From Treponema sp. (lineage in GTDB: Bacteria; Spirochaetota; Spirochaetia; Treponematales; Breznakiellaceae), in NCBI GenBank assembly GCA_031258305.1, contig JAIRNA010000085.1, positions 1-39,756 on the forward strand: a stretch of 39,756 bases of DNA. Direction: 5' to 3'. The position numbers and the translations under genes are program-made. The notes under the pieces were generated by a model, which saw only the letters and a program-made list of their open reading frames with translations, searched no databases and was not told the DNA's origin. The first letter of the stretch is position 1. Each line of letters opens with the position of its first letter. Shown here piece by piece: positions 24,294 to 32,542 of the stretch.

Positions 24294-25430
24294 ATGAATA
24301 AAATTTTCCCCATTTGGGTTCTTTTATGTATGCCGATGCTTTCCCTTCAAGCTTCTCCTCTTGCCTTTTCCGCGTGGGGCTTTTCCCTGGACTTGCCGGA
24401 AGAATATGAGCTTATAGATGGGGATTTACAGAACACATTCTCTTTTCAATCAAGCGCCGGGGCTTTTCTTGATATGAAGGTCGATGTCTCCGGCGTTTCG
24501 TTAGAAACGTTGTCGGAGACCGTACGGAAACAGCTCAAAAACGAGGGCGAAACGGAGATTTTTGACTATAGGGGTAGGAAAGCCTTTATCATAGAACTCA
24601 ATTTTATCATCGGAGGCGAAGGGATAACCGGGTATGGACTTGGGTTTGAACTGGAGAAAAAAGGAGACGCGGTACCCTTGCTGTTGGCGTTGGCGTACAA
24701 CAAGGTGGAAGCGGGTGATATGACGTTTCTGCATACATCGGCTCTGGATTCCATAGCGCCGGTTTACGCGGCGCGGCTTTATCCAGGCGCTATGACTGAC
24801 TACAGTTTCCCTCGAGGGGAATTCAAGACAGTACCCCTTGCCGGCGGGGAAGGATCGGCGCTTTTCCATGAAAACGACGCCGCGGCCGCGCAATATGTGA
24901 TTGACCGCGAAGACCTAGTGCTGTCGCGGTATGCCTCTTCGCCGTTGTGGAAAGAAGCGTGGCAACGTTTCTATCGGGTGGTTTACCGCGACTCCTTTGA
25001 CCGCATAAAACACGCGACATTCATACTGGAACGGAGATGGAATGTACCGACTCTGGATAACAGAAAGCTGGCGGACAGGGCATTACGGTGGGTGCAGACC
25101 TTCACCTACGAGCGGGACCTTGAAGGGAGTGATTTTGTCAACTTAGTGACGGCCGCGACTGAGGGGCGAGGCGACTGCGATAGCCGCTCTCTTTTGTGGG
25201 CGGTTATTTTGAGACAGGCGAATATTCCGTCGGCAATTATGGTTTCGCGGGAGCACAGTCATGCGATGGGGCTTGCCGATGTCACAGACGCCGAAAACGG
25301 CGATAACGCCCGTTTTCCCTTTGCTGACAAGAAGTGGCTTGTCGCGGAAACAACCGCAAAGATCGGTATTGGTCTCATCGAAGAATCAATGAAAGACCCG
25401 CGCCGCTGGCTCGGTGTGGAGCTTGAGTGA
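24294..25430 (+). CDS. exported transglutaminase-like protein
   Basis: The 378-residue product has a signal peptide (MNKIFPIWVLLCMPMLSLQA, cut near residue 20). The N-terminal half is beta-rich and unassigned. The C-terminal 130 residues carry a transglutaminase-like cysteine-protease fold: the nucleophile in GRGDCDSRSLLWAVILRQ (C295), the histidine in REHSHAMG (H323) and an acidic residue in WLVAETTAK (E352). In such folds the third residue is usually Asp, so E352 is a slight departure. Family members act as peptidases or cross-linking enzymes of the envelope. There is no lipobox. The substrate is unknown. It is convergent with the glyRS gene, with a terminator-like hairpin between. Confidence 0.8.
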   Translation: MNKIFPIWVLLCMPMLSLQASPLAFSAWGFSLDLPEEYELIDGDLQNTFSFQSSAGAFLDMKVDVSGVSLETLSETVRKQLKNEGETEIFDYRGRKAFIIELNFIIGGEGITGYGLGFELEKKGDAVPLLLALAYNKVEAGDMTFLHTSALDSIAPVYAARLYPGAMTDYSFPRGEFKTVPLAGGEGSALFHENDAAAAQYVIDREDLVLSRYASSPLWKEAWQRFYRVVYRDSFDRIKHATFILERRWNVPTLDNRKLADRALRWVQTFTYERDLEGSDFVNLVTAATEGRGDCDSRSLLWAVILRQANIPSAIMVSREHSHAMGLADVTDAENGDNARFPFADKKWLVAETTAKIGIGLIEESMKDPRRWLGVELE

Positions 25431-25444
25431 TTCAAACCTCAGCT

Positions 25445-25482
25445 ACCCCGCGACCTTTAGGGCATGCCTAAAGGCAGGGGGT
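25445..25482. terminator. bidirectional hairpin between convergent genes
   Basis: CCTTTAGG (25454-25461), loop GCATG, CCTAAAGG (25467-25474), flanked by ACCCC (25445-25449) and GGGGT (25478-25482) that can extend the stem. It lies between the stop of the transglutaminase-like gene and the end of glyRS, with no strong T-run. Confidence 0.6.
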
Positions 25483-25514
25483 GGGCGGCAGTTTTGATAA
25501 AAAATTTCTGTACA

Positions 25515-26873
25515 TTAAACGATAAGCTTATACGCCTTGATTTCCCGCCGTATACATTCGGCAAGATCGGCACGCGGTACGCGAATCTGCTCCATGCTGT
25601 CGCGGAAGCGGATCGTTACCGAGCCGTTTTCCTTTGTCTCATAGTCAACGGTTATGCAGAATGGCGTACCGACTTCGTCTTGCCGCCGATAACGCCTGCC
25701 GATAGCGCCGCCCTGGTCATAGTCTGTGGCAAAGTCGTCCATCAATTCGGCGCGAATGTCCCGCGCCAGTTCCGCAAGCCCGTCTTTTTTCTGCAAGGGC
25801 AGAACCGCCGCCGTTATCGGGGCAATGTTCGGGTGGAACCGCAGTACGGTACGGTAATCTTCGGCGTCTCCTTTGTCCGATACTTTTTCCTCGTCGTAGG
25901 CGTCACACAGCAACATTAACAAGGTACGAGTGAGTCCGGCGGATGTTTCAATGATAAACGGGATGTATCTTTTGTTACCGTCATCCTGATCGATGTATTG
26001 CAAATCCTTACTAGAAAACTGCGTATGTTGCGTAAGATCGTAGCTCCCACGGTTGTGGATCCCCTCAAGTTCTTTCCATCCCATGGGGAAGAGATATTCG
26101 ATATCGTAAGCGTCTTTGGCGTAGTGGGCAAGTTCATCCGGCCCATGCTGGTGCCACCGAAGGTTTTCCATTTTAACGCCGAGTCGTTCGTAATACGCCC
26201 ATCGTCGTTTTTTCCACTCGTGAAACCATTCGACATCGGCGCCTGGTTTCACGAAATACTGCATTTCCATTTGCTCGAATTCGCAGGTACGGAATATGAA
26301 GTTTTTCGTAACGATTTCGTTGCGAAACGCCTTGCCGATTTGCGCGATGCCGAAGGGTATTTTCATACGATTGCTCTGAATAATATTTTTGTAGTTGACA
26401 TAGATTCCCTGGGCGGTTTCCGGGCGCAAATAAATCACGTTATCGCCGCCCTCGATAGGTCCGATGTTCGTTTTGAACATCAGGTTGAATTTGCGCGTGT
26501 CGGTGAGTTCACCGCCACATTCCGGGCATTTTTTCTCCGACAGATTTTCCAATGTGATTTGGTCCGCGCGGAACCGCGCCTTACATTTCTTACAGTCCAC
26601 GAGCGGATCCGTGAAGTTTTCCACATGCCCAGACGCCTCCCATACGCGGGGGTGCATGAGAATTGCCGCGTCTATGCCGACTATCTCGTCATGCAATTGG
26701 GTCATTTCTTTCCACCAGTTCTGCGCTATACGGTTCTTCAGTTCGACGCCCAGGGGACCGTAGTCCCACGCGCCGTTTTGCCCACCGTATATTTCCGAAG
26801 ATTGAAACACGAAGCCCCTGCGTTTCGCCAGAGACGTTATTTTTTCCATTGTCGCTTTGCCTTGCTCGGCCAT
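25515..26873 (-). CDS. glyQS: glycyl-tRNA synthetase (dimeric type)
   Basis: This 452-residue class II enzyme charges tRNA-Gly. It is the single-chain alpha2 form. It has the N-terminal SLAKRRGFVFQSSEIYGG and WDYGPLGVELK, a zinc-ribbon-like insertion (VDCKKCKARF, KKCPECGGEL), LRPETAQGIYVNYKN, motif 2 IGKAFRNEI with RTCEFEQMEMQYF, and motif 3 in IETSAGLTRTLLML. The C-terminal anticodon-binding domain includes IAPITAAVLPL and DYDQGGAIGRRYRRQDEVGTP. An AAAGGAG ribosome site and a promoter (TTGTTA, 18 bp, TATAAT) precede it, giving an ordinary leader of about 20 nt. Confidence 0.96.
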   Translation of the reverse strand: MAEQGKATMEKITSLAKRRGFVFQSSEIYGGQNGAWDYGPLGVELKNRIAQNWWKEMTQLHDEIVGIDAAILMHPRVWEASGHVENFTDPLVDCKKCKARFRADQITLENLSEKKCPECGGELTDTRKFNLMFKTNIGPIEGGDNVIYLRPETAQGIYVNYKNIIQSNRMKIPFGIAQIGKAFRNEIVTKNFIFRTCEFEQMEMQYFVKPGADVEWFHEWKKRRWAYYERLGVKMENLRWHQHGPDELAHYAKDAYDIEYLFPMGWKELEGIHNRGSYDLTQHTQFSSKDLQYIDQDDGNKRYIPFIIETSAGLTRTLLMLLCDAYDEEKVSDKGDAEDYRTVLRFHPNIAPITAAVLPLQKKDGLAELARDIRAELMDDFATDYDQGGAIGRRYRRQDEVGTPFCITVDYETKENGSVTIRFRDSMEQIRVPRADLAECIRREIKAYKLIV

Positions 26874-26896
26874 GGTTGCTCCTTTTATGTTGAAGT

Positions 26897-26926
26897 ATTA
26901 TACTCTATATGCTGTAAAAATAACAA
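26897..26926 (-). promoter_or_regulatory. glyQS promoter
   Basis: Minus strand: TTGTTA (26926-26921), 18 bp spacer, TATAAT (26902-26897), followed by a short leader with a Shine-Dalgarno site. Confidence 0.55.
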
Positions 26927-27058
26927 GCCTTTCCTTTAGACACGGACGATGTATGATGTAGGCACGGTTAATTCAGGATGGACTTGAAACCGCAGACTAT
27001 ACCATTGGCGTCCTCTCCACTTGCCGTCTTTTCAGATATTTAAAATAAGAAAATAAGC

Positions 27059-27086
27059 TTGAAAATAGTAAAAAATATGATATATT
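27059..27086 (+). promoter_or_regulatory. promoter of the barrel-like gene and hisC
   Basis: TTGAAA (27059-27064), 16 bp spacer, TATATT (27081-27086), then 7 bp to the ATG at 27094, with no ribosome site. Confidence 0.5.
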
Positions 27087-27093
27087 TATTATT

Positions 27094-27693
27094 ATGAAGA
27101 TTAAAATAATAACGGTATTGTTTTTTTGTTCGCTTATTCCGCTTTTTGCGGAAAATCAAATTCGTTGGGATTTGGGAATTAGTGGGCTTATGATCCCTTT
27201 CTCCCCAGATGAAGATTTTTACTACACCGGAGACGAAAGCTGGAACATAGAATCCGACGAAATCGCGCAAGGTTACGCGGGGGCAGGCGGGCCCATTCTG
27301 CCAATCGGCGATATTGGACTCTTTGGGCAGTTTAATTTCGGCAAATGGCGGATAGGCGTGGGTATCCGGGACATCTCGGTCCTTTTCATCTTTAACATCC
27401 TGTATCCCCTTGCGTACATCGAAGCGGACGCGGGACCAGTCACCTTCAACTTTCAGGTCGGCGGAGGGGTTATCGGGGCAATGAGTCTTTTCGCAAGTTT
27501 CTATTTAGCGGGCCCCTACATTCTTCCCGAAGCTTCGGTATGGTTAAGGTTTTCGAATAAGTTCCGCTTGGGCGGCGGCGTACTGGTCGGCATAACGCCA
27601 AAAATAGCTGATGACGATATTGAAAAGTATCTTAAAAATTTCACTATCGGTTTCTTAGGCTTTAAATATCTCATCCAGAAGCCATGGCTGTAA
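27094..27693 (+). CDS. exported protein, possible small outer-membrane barrel
   Basis: The 199-residue product has a signal peptide (MKIKIITVLFFCSLIPLFA, cut near residue 19) and then alternating aromatic/glycine-rich strands: GLFGQFNFGKWRIGVGIRD, AGPVTFNFQVGGGVIG and KFRLGGGVLVGITPK. Its ending FTIGFLGFKYLIQKPWL is strand-like. This pattern suggests a small beta-barrel or lipocalin-like envelope protein, but I recognise no family. The start is set by the promoter that abuts it. The last 10 nt overlap the start of hisC, so the two genes are translationally coupled despite having unrelated roles. Confidence 0.75.
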   Translation: MKIKIITVLFFCSLIPLFAENQIRWDLGISGLMIPFSPDEDFYYTGDESWNIESDEIAQGYAGAGGPILPIGDIGLFGQFNFGKWRIGVGIRDISVLFIFNILYPLAYIEADAGPVTFNFQVGGGVIGAMSLFASFYLAGPYILPEASVWLRFSNKFRLGGGVLVGITPKIADDDIEKYLKNFTIGFLGFKYLIQKPWL

Positions 27694-28766
27694 AAAACTA
27701 TGGAGGAGAATTCTGGAATGAGCGAGTGCGCGGTCTCGCGCCCTACACCCCGGGCGAACAGCCGCGTAACCGACGATACGTCAAACTCAACACAAATGAG
27801 AACCCGTATCCGCCGTCCCCGCTTGTCATAGAGGCAATCAAACAGGCGGCTGACGACAGATTAAGGCTCTACCCGGACCCAGAATGTTGGGAACTGCGAG
27901 AGTCCATAGCCGAAAGATTCGGTGTTCAACCGGAACAGGTTTTTGCAGGCAATGGTTCGGACGAGATTCTTGCTTTTGCTTTTGGAGCGTTTTTTTCAGA
28001 TAAAGTTCTTTTCCCGGACGTTACCTATAGTTTCTATCCGGTTTACGCAAAACTGTGGGGCGTTCCCTTTGAGTGTCCCCCGCTGAATGACGATTTTTCC
28101 ATAAATCCTGATGATTATACGAGGGGGCGTCTTCACGCGGGCGTGGTTTTTCCGAATCCTAACGCGCCGACCGGACGAAGTATGGAGGTATCCACGATTC
28201 TGTCTATCGCTGCCGCACGGAAGGACCGCGTTGTTATCGTCGATGAAGCGTATGCGGCATTCGCTCAAGAAAACCTATCGGTTGCGTCGTATGCGGCGGC
28301 TGACGCCAACCTCCTCACGGTCCACACCTTGTCGAAGTTCGCTTCTCTTGCGGGGCTTCGAGTCGGCTTTGCCATAGGTAACGAAAGCCTTATCGAAGGA
28401 CTGCGCCGCATGAGGGACTCCTTCAACTCCTACACCCTCGATCGTTTGGCGCAAGCTGGGGCTATTGCAGTGATGAAGGACAGAGCCTACGACGAGGGCG
28501 TTACCCGCAAAGTCATTGACACACGCGAAAGAGTGTCCGCCGCGCTCTCTTCAATGGGATTTGAAGTTATTCCCTCGGATGCGAACTTCGTCTTTATTCG
28601 GCACCCTGCCCAAAAAGGCGCCGACTTTTTCGCGTATCTGCGTGAAAAAAGCATCCTCACGCGGCATTTCAACAATCCACCACGCATTACGGATTTCCTT
28701 CGCGTGAGCATCGGAACCGACTCTGACATGGATATGTTTCTGGAAGCCTGTCAGGAATCAAGATGA
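27684..28766 (+). CDS. hisC: histidinol-phosphate aminotransferase
   Basis: HisC transfers an amino group from glutamate to imidazole-acetol phosphate in histidine synthesis, and many relatives also act on aromatic amino acids. The 360-residue protein has the class II fold-type I pattern: LNTNENPYPPSP, AGNGSDEIL, VVFPNPNAPTG, VIVDEAYAAF and the PLP lysine in HTLSKFASLAGLRVGF (K218). Its ATG lies inside the end of the preceding exported-protein gene. No other his gene is in the window, so assignment to histidine synthesis rather than broad aromatic transamination is by family. It is convergent with the ACT-domain gene. Confidence 0.9.
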   Translation: MAVKNYGGEFWNERVRGLAPYTPGEQPRNRRYVKLNTNENPYPPSPLVIEAIKQAADDRLRLYPDPECWELRESIAERFGVQPEQVFAGNGSDEILAFAFGAFFSDKVLFPDVTYSFYPVYAKLWGVPFECPPLNDDFSINPDDYTRGRLHAGVVFPNPNAPTGRSMEVSTILSIAAARKDRVVIVDEAYAAFAQENLSVASYAAADANLLTVHTLSKFASLAGLRVGFAIGNESLIEGLRRMRDSFNSYTLDRLAQAGAIAVMKDRAYDEGVTRKVIDTRERVSAALSSMGFEVIPSDANFVFIRHPAQKGADFFAYLREKSILTRHFNNPPRITDFLRVSIGTDSDMDMFLEACQESR

Positions 28767-28812
28767 ACGTGAACAAAGCCGTATCGAACGCCTTTTCCCT
28801 TTTTACTGTTTG

Positions 28813-29232
28813 TTAAAATGCGGCTATGGTAACCATCCCGTTTTCGCGGACGATTTCAAGCCCTTTTTCATGGTCGGACAGCTTGAATATGACCGCGGCT
28901 TTTCCCGCTTTGCCCTCAAGCGATGCGTAAAGATACTCGATATTCACCTTGGACTGTTGAAAAAGCTCCATCACCTTTGCTAGACTGCCCGGTTTGTCCT
29001 CAATCTCTACCGCGGCGACATTGGTGAGGAGCGTAGTGAAGCCGTCCGCTTTCAAAGCCGCGACCGCTTTGTCCGTGTCGTCCACAATCAACCGTAAAAT
29101 GCCGAAGTCAGCCGTATCCGCGATACTAATAGCCCGCATGTTGATATTTGCCGCTGCAAGCACCTGGGTTACTTCTCCCAGCCGCCCTGCTAAATTCTCC
29201 AAAAATACCGAAATTTGTCTTAATTCTGCCAT
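28813..29232 (-). CDS. tandem ACT-domain protein
   Basis: The 139-residue protein consists of two ACT domains (about 1-66 and 67-139), each with the beta-alpha-beta pattern: ISVFLENLAGRLGEVTQVLAAANINMRAIS and VAAVEIEDKPGSLAKVMELFQQ (long strings abridged here in sense). ACT domains bind amino acids as allosteric sensors. Standalone tandem-ACT proteins of this type commonly sit beside phenylacetate-CoA ligase genes, as here, with 17 bp between the genes. It is the second gene of the pair, so it may tune the ligase or report aromatic amino-acid levels. No catalytic domain is attached. Confidence 0.9.
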   Translation of the reverse strand: MAELRQISVFLENLAGRLGEVTQVLAAANINMRAISIADTADFGILRLIVDDTDKAVAALKADGFTTLLTNVAAVEIEDKPGSLAKVMELFQQSKVNIEYLYASLEGKAGKAAVIFKLSDHEKGLEIVRENGMVTIAAF

Positions 29233-29249
29233 TGTTTTCTCCTTTTTCC

Positions 29250-30551
29250 CTATATTTTCCGTTTGTCAACCACCCGCTTGGCTTTGCCCAGAGAACGCTC
29301 GAAGGTTTTCGGCTCCACGAGCTTCACTTTTAAGCCGACTTGCAGTTTGGATTTCATCGCGCTTTCGATGCGGTGGCGCAAGCCTTCAAGGTCTTTGGTT
29401 TCATCGCTGAAGAATTCCTGTTTCACCTCGACTTGAAGCTCCACTTCATCCAAATGCGACGGACCTCGGTCTACGACAATCAGATAGTGGGGTTCGGTTC
29501 CCTCGATTTCTATGAGCGCGTGTTCGATTTGGCTGGGGAACACGTTGACTCCCCGAATGATGAGCATATCGTCCGTGCGTCCGAAAAGTCGGTGCATACG
29601 AATGCTGGTGCGTCCGCAAGAGCAGGGTTCTGGCATGAAGTAGGTGATGTCCCGGGTGCGGTACCGCAACAGGGGCGTGCCTTCTTTCGTGATAGTCGAA
29701 AATACCAGCTCGCCTTTTTCGCCCATGGGGACTTGTTTGCCGGTTTCTGGGTCGACGATTTCTGGGTAAAACAGGTCTTCATTGATATGTAAGCCGTTTT
29801 GCGCTTCACATTCGAAGGCTACGCCGGGGCCGATGATTTCCGTTAAACCATAGATGTCGTAGGCTTTCATACCGTAACGGGCTTCAATCTCCTTCCGCAT
29901 ATTTTCGCTCCAGGGCTCCGCTCCGAAACAGCCTTTGCAGATGGGCAATTTGTGGAGATCTACGCCATGTTCCCGCGCTTCTTCGGCCATATAAAGCGCG
30001 TAAGACGGGGTACAGGTGAGCATGGTCGAACCGAGCGCCTGCATTACCATTAGCTGCCGTTCCGTGTTACCGGAGGACATAGGCAGGACGTTTGCGCCTA
30101 TGGTACGAGCGCCGTAGTGGGCGCCGGGTCCGCCGGTGAACAGTCCGTAGCCGTAGCAGTTTTGCACCGTATCGTTCTTGGTACAACCCCCGCCAGCCAG
30201 GGTCCGCGCCATAGATTCGCACCAGATTTCGATGTCCGCGCGGGTGTAGGCGTCCATGACTGGTATGCCGGTCGTACCGGAGGACAGGTGAATCTCCTCA
30301 ATCATTGATTGAGGACACGCGAGGAACCCGTAGGGGAAATTATCGCGCATATCGTCTTTTGTGGTAAAGGGAAGTTTCTCGATGTCGGCAAGGCTGCGGA
30401 TGTCAGTCGTTTTGACGCCGAGTTCATCCATCTTTTTCCGGTAGAACGGAACCGCTTCGTAGAGCTTTTCCGTCAAGTTTTTGAGACGCGCGAGCTGGAG
30501 TTTTTGCCGAGTCGACGTCTCCATACATTCGTATTCGGGATTATAAATCAC
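29250..30551 (-). CDS. paaK: phenylacetate-CoA ligase
   Basis: PaaK (433 aa) activates phenylacetate or related aryl acids to the CoA thioester via an acyl-adenylate. The ATP-binding P-loop is SSGTTGIPV, followed by YGLTEIIGPG, the hinge region LFGRTDDMLIIRGVNVFP and the C-terminal lysine region RSLGKAKRV. The start is GTG at 30551, supported by an AAGGA site 8-9 nt upstream; an ATG nine codons later is the alternative. In fermentative anaerobes this ligase/ACT pair accompanies aromatic amino-acid fermentation through indolepyruvate:ferredoxin oxidoreductase, but that oxidoreductase is not in the window. The adjacent upstream DNA is the GTGTC repeat array. Confidence 0.93.
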   Translation of the reverse strand: MIYNPEYECMETSTRQKLQLARLKNLTEKLYEAVPFYRKKMDELGVKTTDIRSLADIEKLPFTTKDDMRDNFPYGFLACPQSMIEEIHLSSGTTGIPVMDAYTRADIEIWCESMARTLAGGGCTKNDTVQNCYGYGLFTGGPGAHYGARTIGANVLPMSSGNTERQLMVMQALGSTMLTCTPSYALYMAEEAREHGVDLHKLPICKGCFGAEPWSENMRKEIEARYGMKAYDIYGLTEIIGPGVAFECEAQNGLHINEDLFYPEIVDPETGKQVPMGEKGELVFSTITKEGTPLLRYRTRDITYFMPEPCSCGRTSIRMHRLFGRTDDMLIIRGVNVFPSQIEHALIEIEGTEPHYLIVVDRGPSHLDEVELQVEVKQEFFSDETKDLEGLRHRIESAMKSKLQVGLKVKLVEPKTFERSLGKAKRVVDKRKI

Positions 30552-30659
30552 AGGGTACCATCCTTGTATTGATTACAATAAGCATAATCTCTTTTTGCGA
30601 CAGCGTCAAGATAGCGAAATATTTTTAACGCCTGTCCCCTGTAGCCAGACGCGCTCGGC

Positions 30660-31335
30660 AACGGGTGTCAGACACGCTCGGTCGGCTGTGTCCGCGCTCG
30701 GCGGGTGTCGGACGCTCGGCGGGTGTCGGACATGCACGGCGGGTGTCGGACGCTCGGCACGGTGTCCTCGGCACGGTGTCCTCGGCACGGGGCGGCGGGT
30801 GTCGGACGCTCGGCGGGTGTCGGACATGCACGGCGGGTGTCGGACGCTCGGCACGGTGTCAGACACGCTCGGCGGGTGTCAGACGCGGCAGGTGTCGGAC
30901 GCTCGGCGGGTGTCGGACGCTCGGCAGGTGTCAGATACGCTCGGCAGGTGTCCGCGCTCGGCAGGTGTCCGCGCTCGGCAGGTGTCCGCTCGGCACGACG
31001 GCACGGTGTCAGACACGCGGCAGTACGACGGCACGGTGTCAGACACGCTCGGTGGTGTCAGACGCGCAGTGCTTATAGCCGCCCGCGTAACGGCAGACGG
31101 TTCGGTGTCAGACACGCTCGGTCGGCGGGTGTCAGACACGGCGGGGCAGACACGCTCGGCGGGTGTCGGACACGGCGGTGTCGGACGCTCGGCACGGTGT
31201 CCGCGCTCGGCGGGTGTCAGACACGGTAGGTGTCAGACGCTCGGTGGTGTCAGACGCTCGGCACGGTGTCAGACGCGCAGTGCTTATAGCCGCCCGCGTA
31301 ACGGAAGACGGTTCGGTGTCAGACACCACATACTT
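30660..31335. repeat. degenerate GTGTC(A/G)GAC repeat array, about 31 units
   Basis: About 31 direct copies of GTGTC occur in roughly 660 bp, on average every 21 bp, all in one orientation. The unit is approximately GCTCGGC(G/A)GGTGTC(A/G)GAC, and many copies complete the dyad GTGTCAGACAC. The last copy is the perfect 13-bp palindrome GGTGTCAGACACC. Two longer duplications are embedded: 30711-30766 repeated at 30805-30860 (56 bp identical), and 31054-31115 repeated at 31265-31326 (62 bp, one mismatch). There are no unique spacers, so it is not CRISPR. All three plus frames are largely open only because the repeat lacks stop codons. Confidence 0.9.
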
Positions 31336-31831
31336 TTCTCGTAAATTTACTTTTTTAATTTACTTTTTTCTCTTGCATATTTCACCATAAGGTATTAAAA
31401 TGGCTATGATATGAAAATAAATTCCTTACGCGGCAGTCCAGAGAACCCGGCGCACGGAACATGTCCGATACAAGCGTCTCTCTTCCTCAAAGTCTCTTCC
31501 TCCCCCCCCCCCCATATCATATTTTATTATATAGCGGGACAACCCGCACAATTTGGGAGGATTCCTCCGAGACTCTGCGGCATGGTACAAAGTCCGAAAA
31601 GGGCTTTCTATCTTGTATAAAGAGAGTTTCGTATCAAGGGAACGTCCGTTTTCCCCATACGGACGAATTTGGAAAGTGCGGGTCTGGAAACGCAACGTGC
31701 GGGTCGAGGAACGCGGCTTGCGGGTCTGGAAACGTTTGGTGTCAGACACGCTCGACAGGTGTCAGACACCACATACCTTTGGCAAATACGGGCTTACGCC
31801 CGCTTTGAAATAACTTTTTTGGAGGTTCTTT
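31336..31831. other. gap with poly-C tract, short GCGGGTCTGGAAACG repeats and dyad
   Basis: No gene is convincing here. The stretch holds a run of 12 C (31502-31513), three nearby copies of GCGGGTCTGGAAACG or close variants (about 31678-31735), two GTGTCAGACAC dyads (31739-31770) and a CGGGC-TTAC-GCCCG hairpin (31789-31802) before the next gene's ribosome site. A 69-codon plus frame at 31411-31620 follows a TTGCAT/TAAAAT pair but has no recognisable content. Confidence 0.5.
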
Positions 31832-32536
31832 ATGGATTGGTATCCACGTTCACGAGATGAACAGATCCACCTAGTCGAAACCTGGCTCCTGGTGTTCACC
31901 GCCAAAGCCGCACTCTGGGGAATCCCTCAGAACATCATCACCAGCCTCTCCGCCGCGCTCACCGCCGCGAAGGAGAAGCTGACCGTCGTCAAGAGCGGCG
32001 AGCGCACTACCGCCAGCGTCGTCGCATGTAACGAAGTCTTCAAGGAACTGGAGACCGAGGCGCGTTTCCTGAAGAAGCACTACTTGCTCTTGCCGCCCCT
32101 CGTATTGGCAGACCTGCCCGCGTTGCTCCTGCCCCTGCCGGACCAAATCCACACGCCCATCGGGACGCCGACCGGGCAGCCGGTCATCAGCGTTACGTAT
32201 CCTGGCGGTCCCCACGTGTTAAAGGCGCATCTGGCGCCGCTTGCCGGGACCGAGCCGCCTGACAGCCGCGGGGACTACGGCTTCGCGGTGTACAAGGGCG
32301 TGATGCCCCAGGGCGGGGCAACGGTGGAACAAGCCGCAGGTGTCAGACACTACCTGATGAAGGAGCCGCTTTCCGGGGATGAGTTGCTCCATTACCGGTT
32401 CACGCGGCGGAAGATGGAGCTGGTAGACTTTGCTGCTGAGGAGTCTGGGATGACCGCGTTCTTCTGCGCGCGGTACGAGAATCAGAAAGGCGGGTATGGC
32501 TCGTGGGGTCCCGTTGCCTCTGCGGTGATACCGTGA
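31832..32536 (+). CDS. lineage-specific conserved protein, 234 aa
   Basis: The start is backed by GGAGG at 31821-31825. The N-terminal half is helical (WYPRSRDEQIHLVETWLLVF, ACNEVFKELETEARFLKK), and the C-terminal half is beta-rich, ending in FFCARYENQKGGYGSWGPV and SAVIP. The ending resembles fibronectin-like or growth-promoting repeats that stop in WGPxxSAxxP. I recall this architecture in many uncharacterised proteins of treponemes and Bacteroidetes, but no function is known. There is no signal peptide. The codons for AGVRHYL include GGTGTCAGACAC (32339-32350), the same motif as the array upstream. A long hairpin follows the stop. Base composition is higher in GC than the genes nearby. Confidence 0.75.
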   Translation: MDWYPRSRDEQIHLVETWLLVFTAKAALWGIPQNIITSLSAALTAAKEKLTVVKSGERTTASVVACNEVFKELETEARFLKKHYLLLPPLVLADLPALLLPLPDQIHTPIGTPTGQPVISVTYPGGPHVLKAHLAPLAGTEPPDSRGDYGFAVYKGVMPQGGATVEQAAGVRHYLMKEPLSGDELLHYRFTRRKMELVDFAAEESGMTAFFCARYENQKGGYGSWGPVASAVIP

Positions 32537-32542
32537 AGAAGG

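Noticed and set aside
30660-31335. CRISPR array
   Set aside because: Units are degenerate and contiguous with no unique spacers of constant length, and no cas genes are nearby.
30595-31344. Long open frames in all three plus frames across the GTGTC array, up to 249 codons
   Set aside because: They consist only of the translated repeat (SDT, RSAGV, CQTR motifs) and are open because the repeat lacks stops; there is no ribosome site and no homology-like content.
31411-31620. 69-codon plus frame containing the poly-C tract
   Set aside because: There is a weak promoter-like pair but no ribosome site or recognisable content, and the proline run is just the C12 tract translated.
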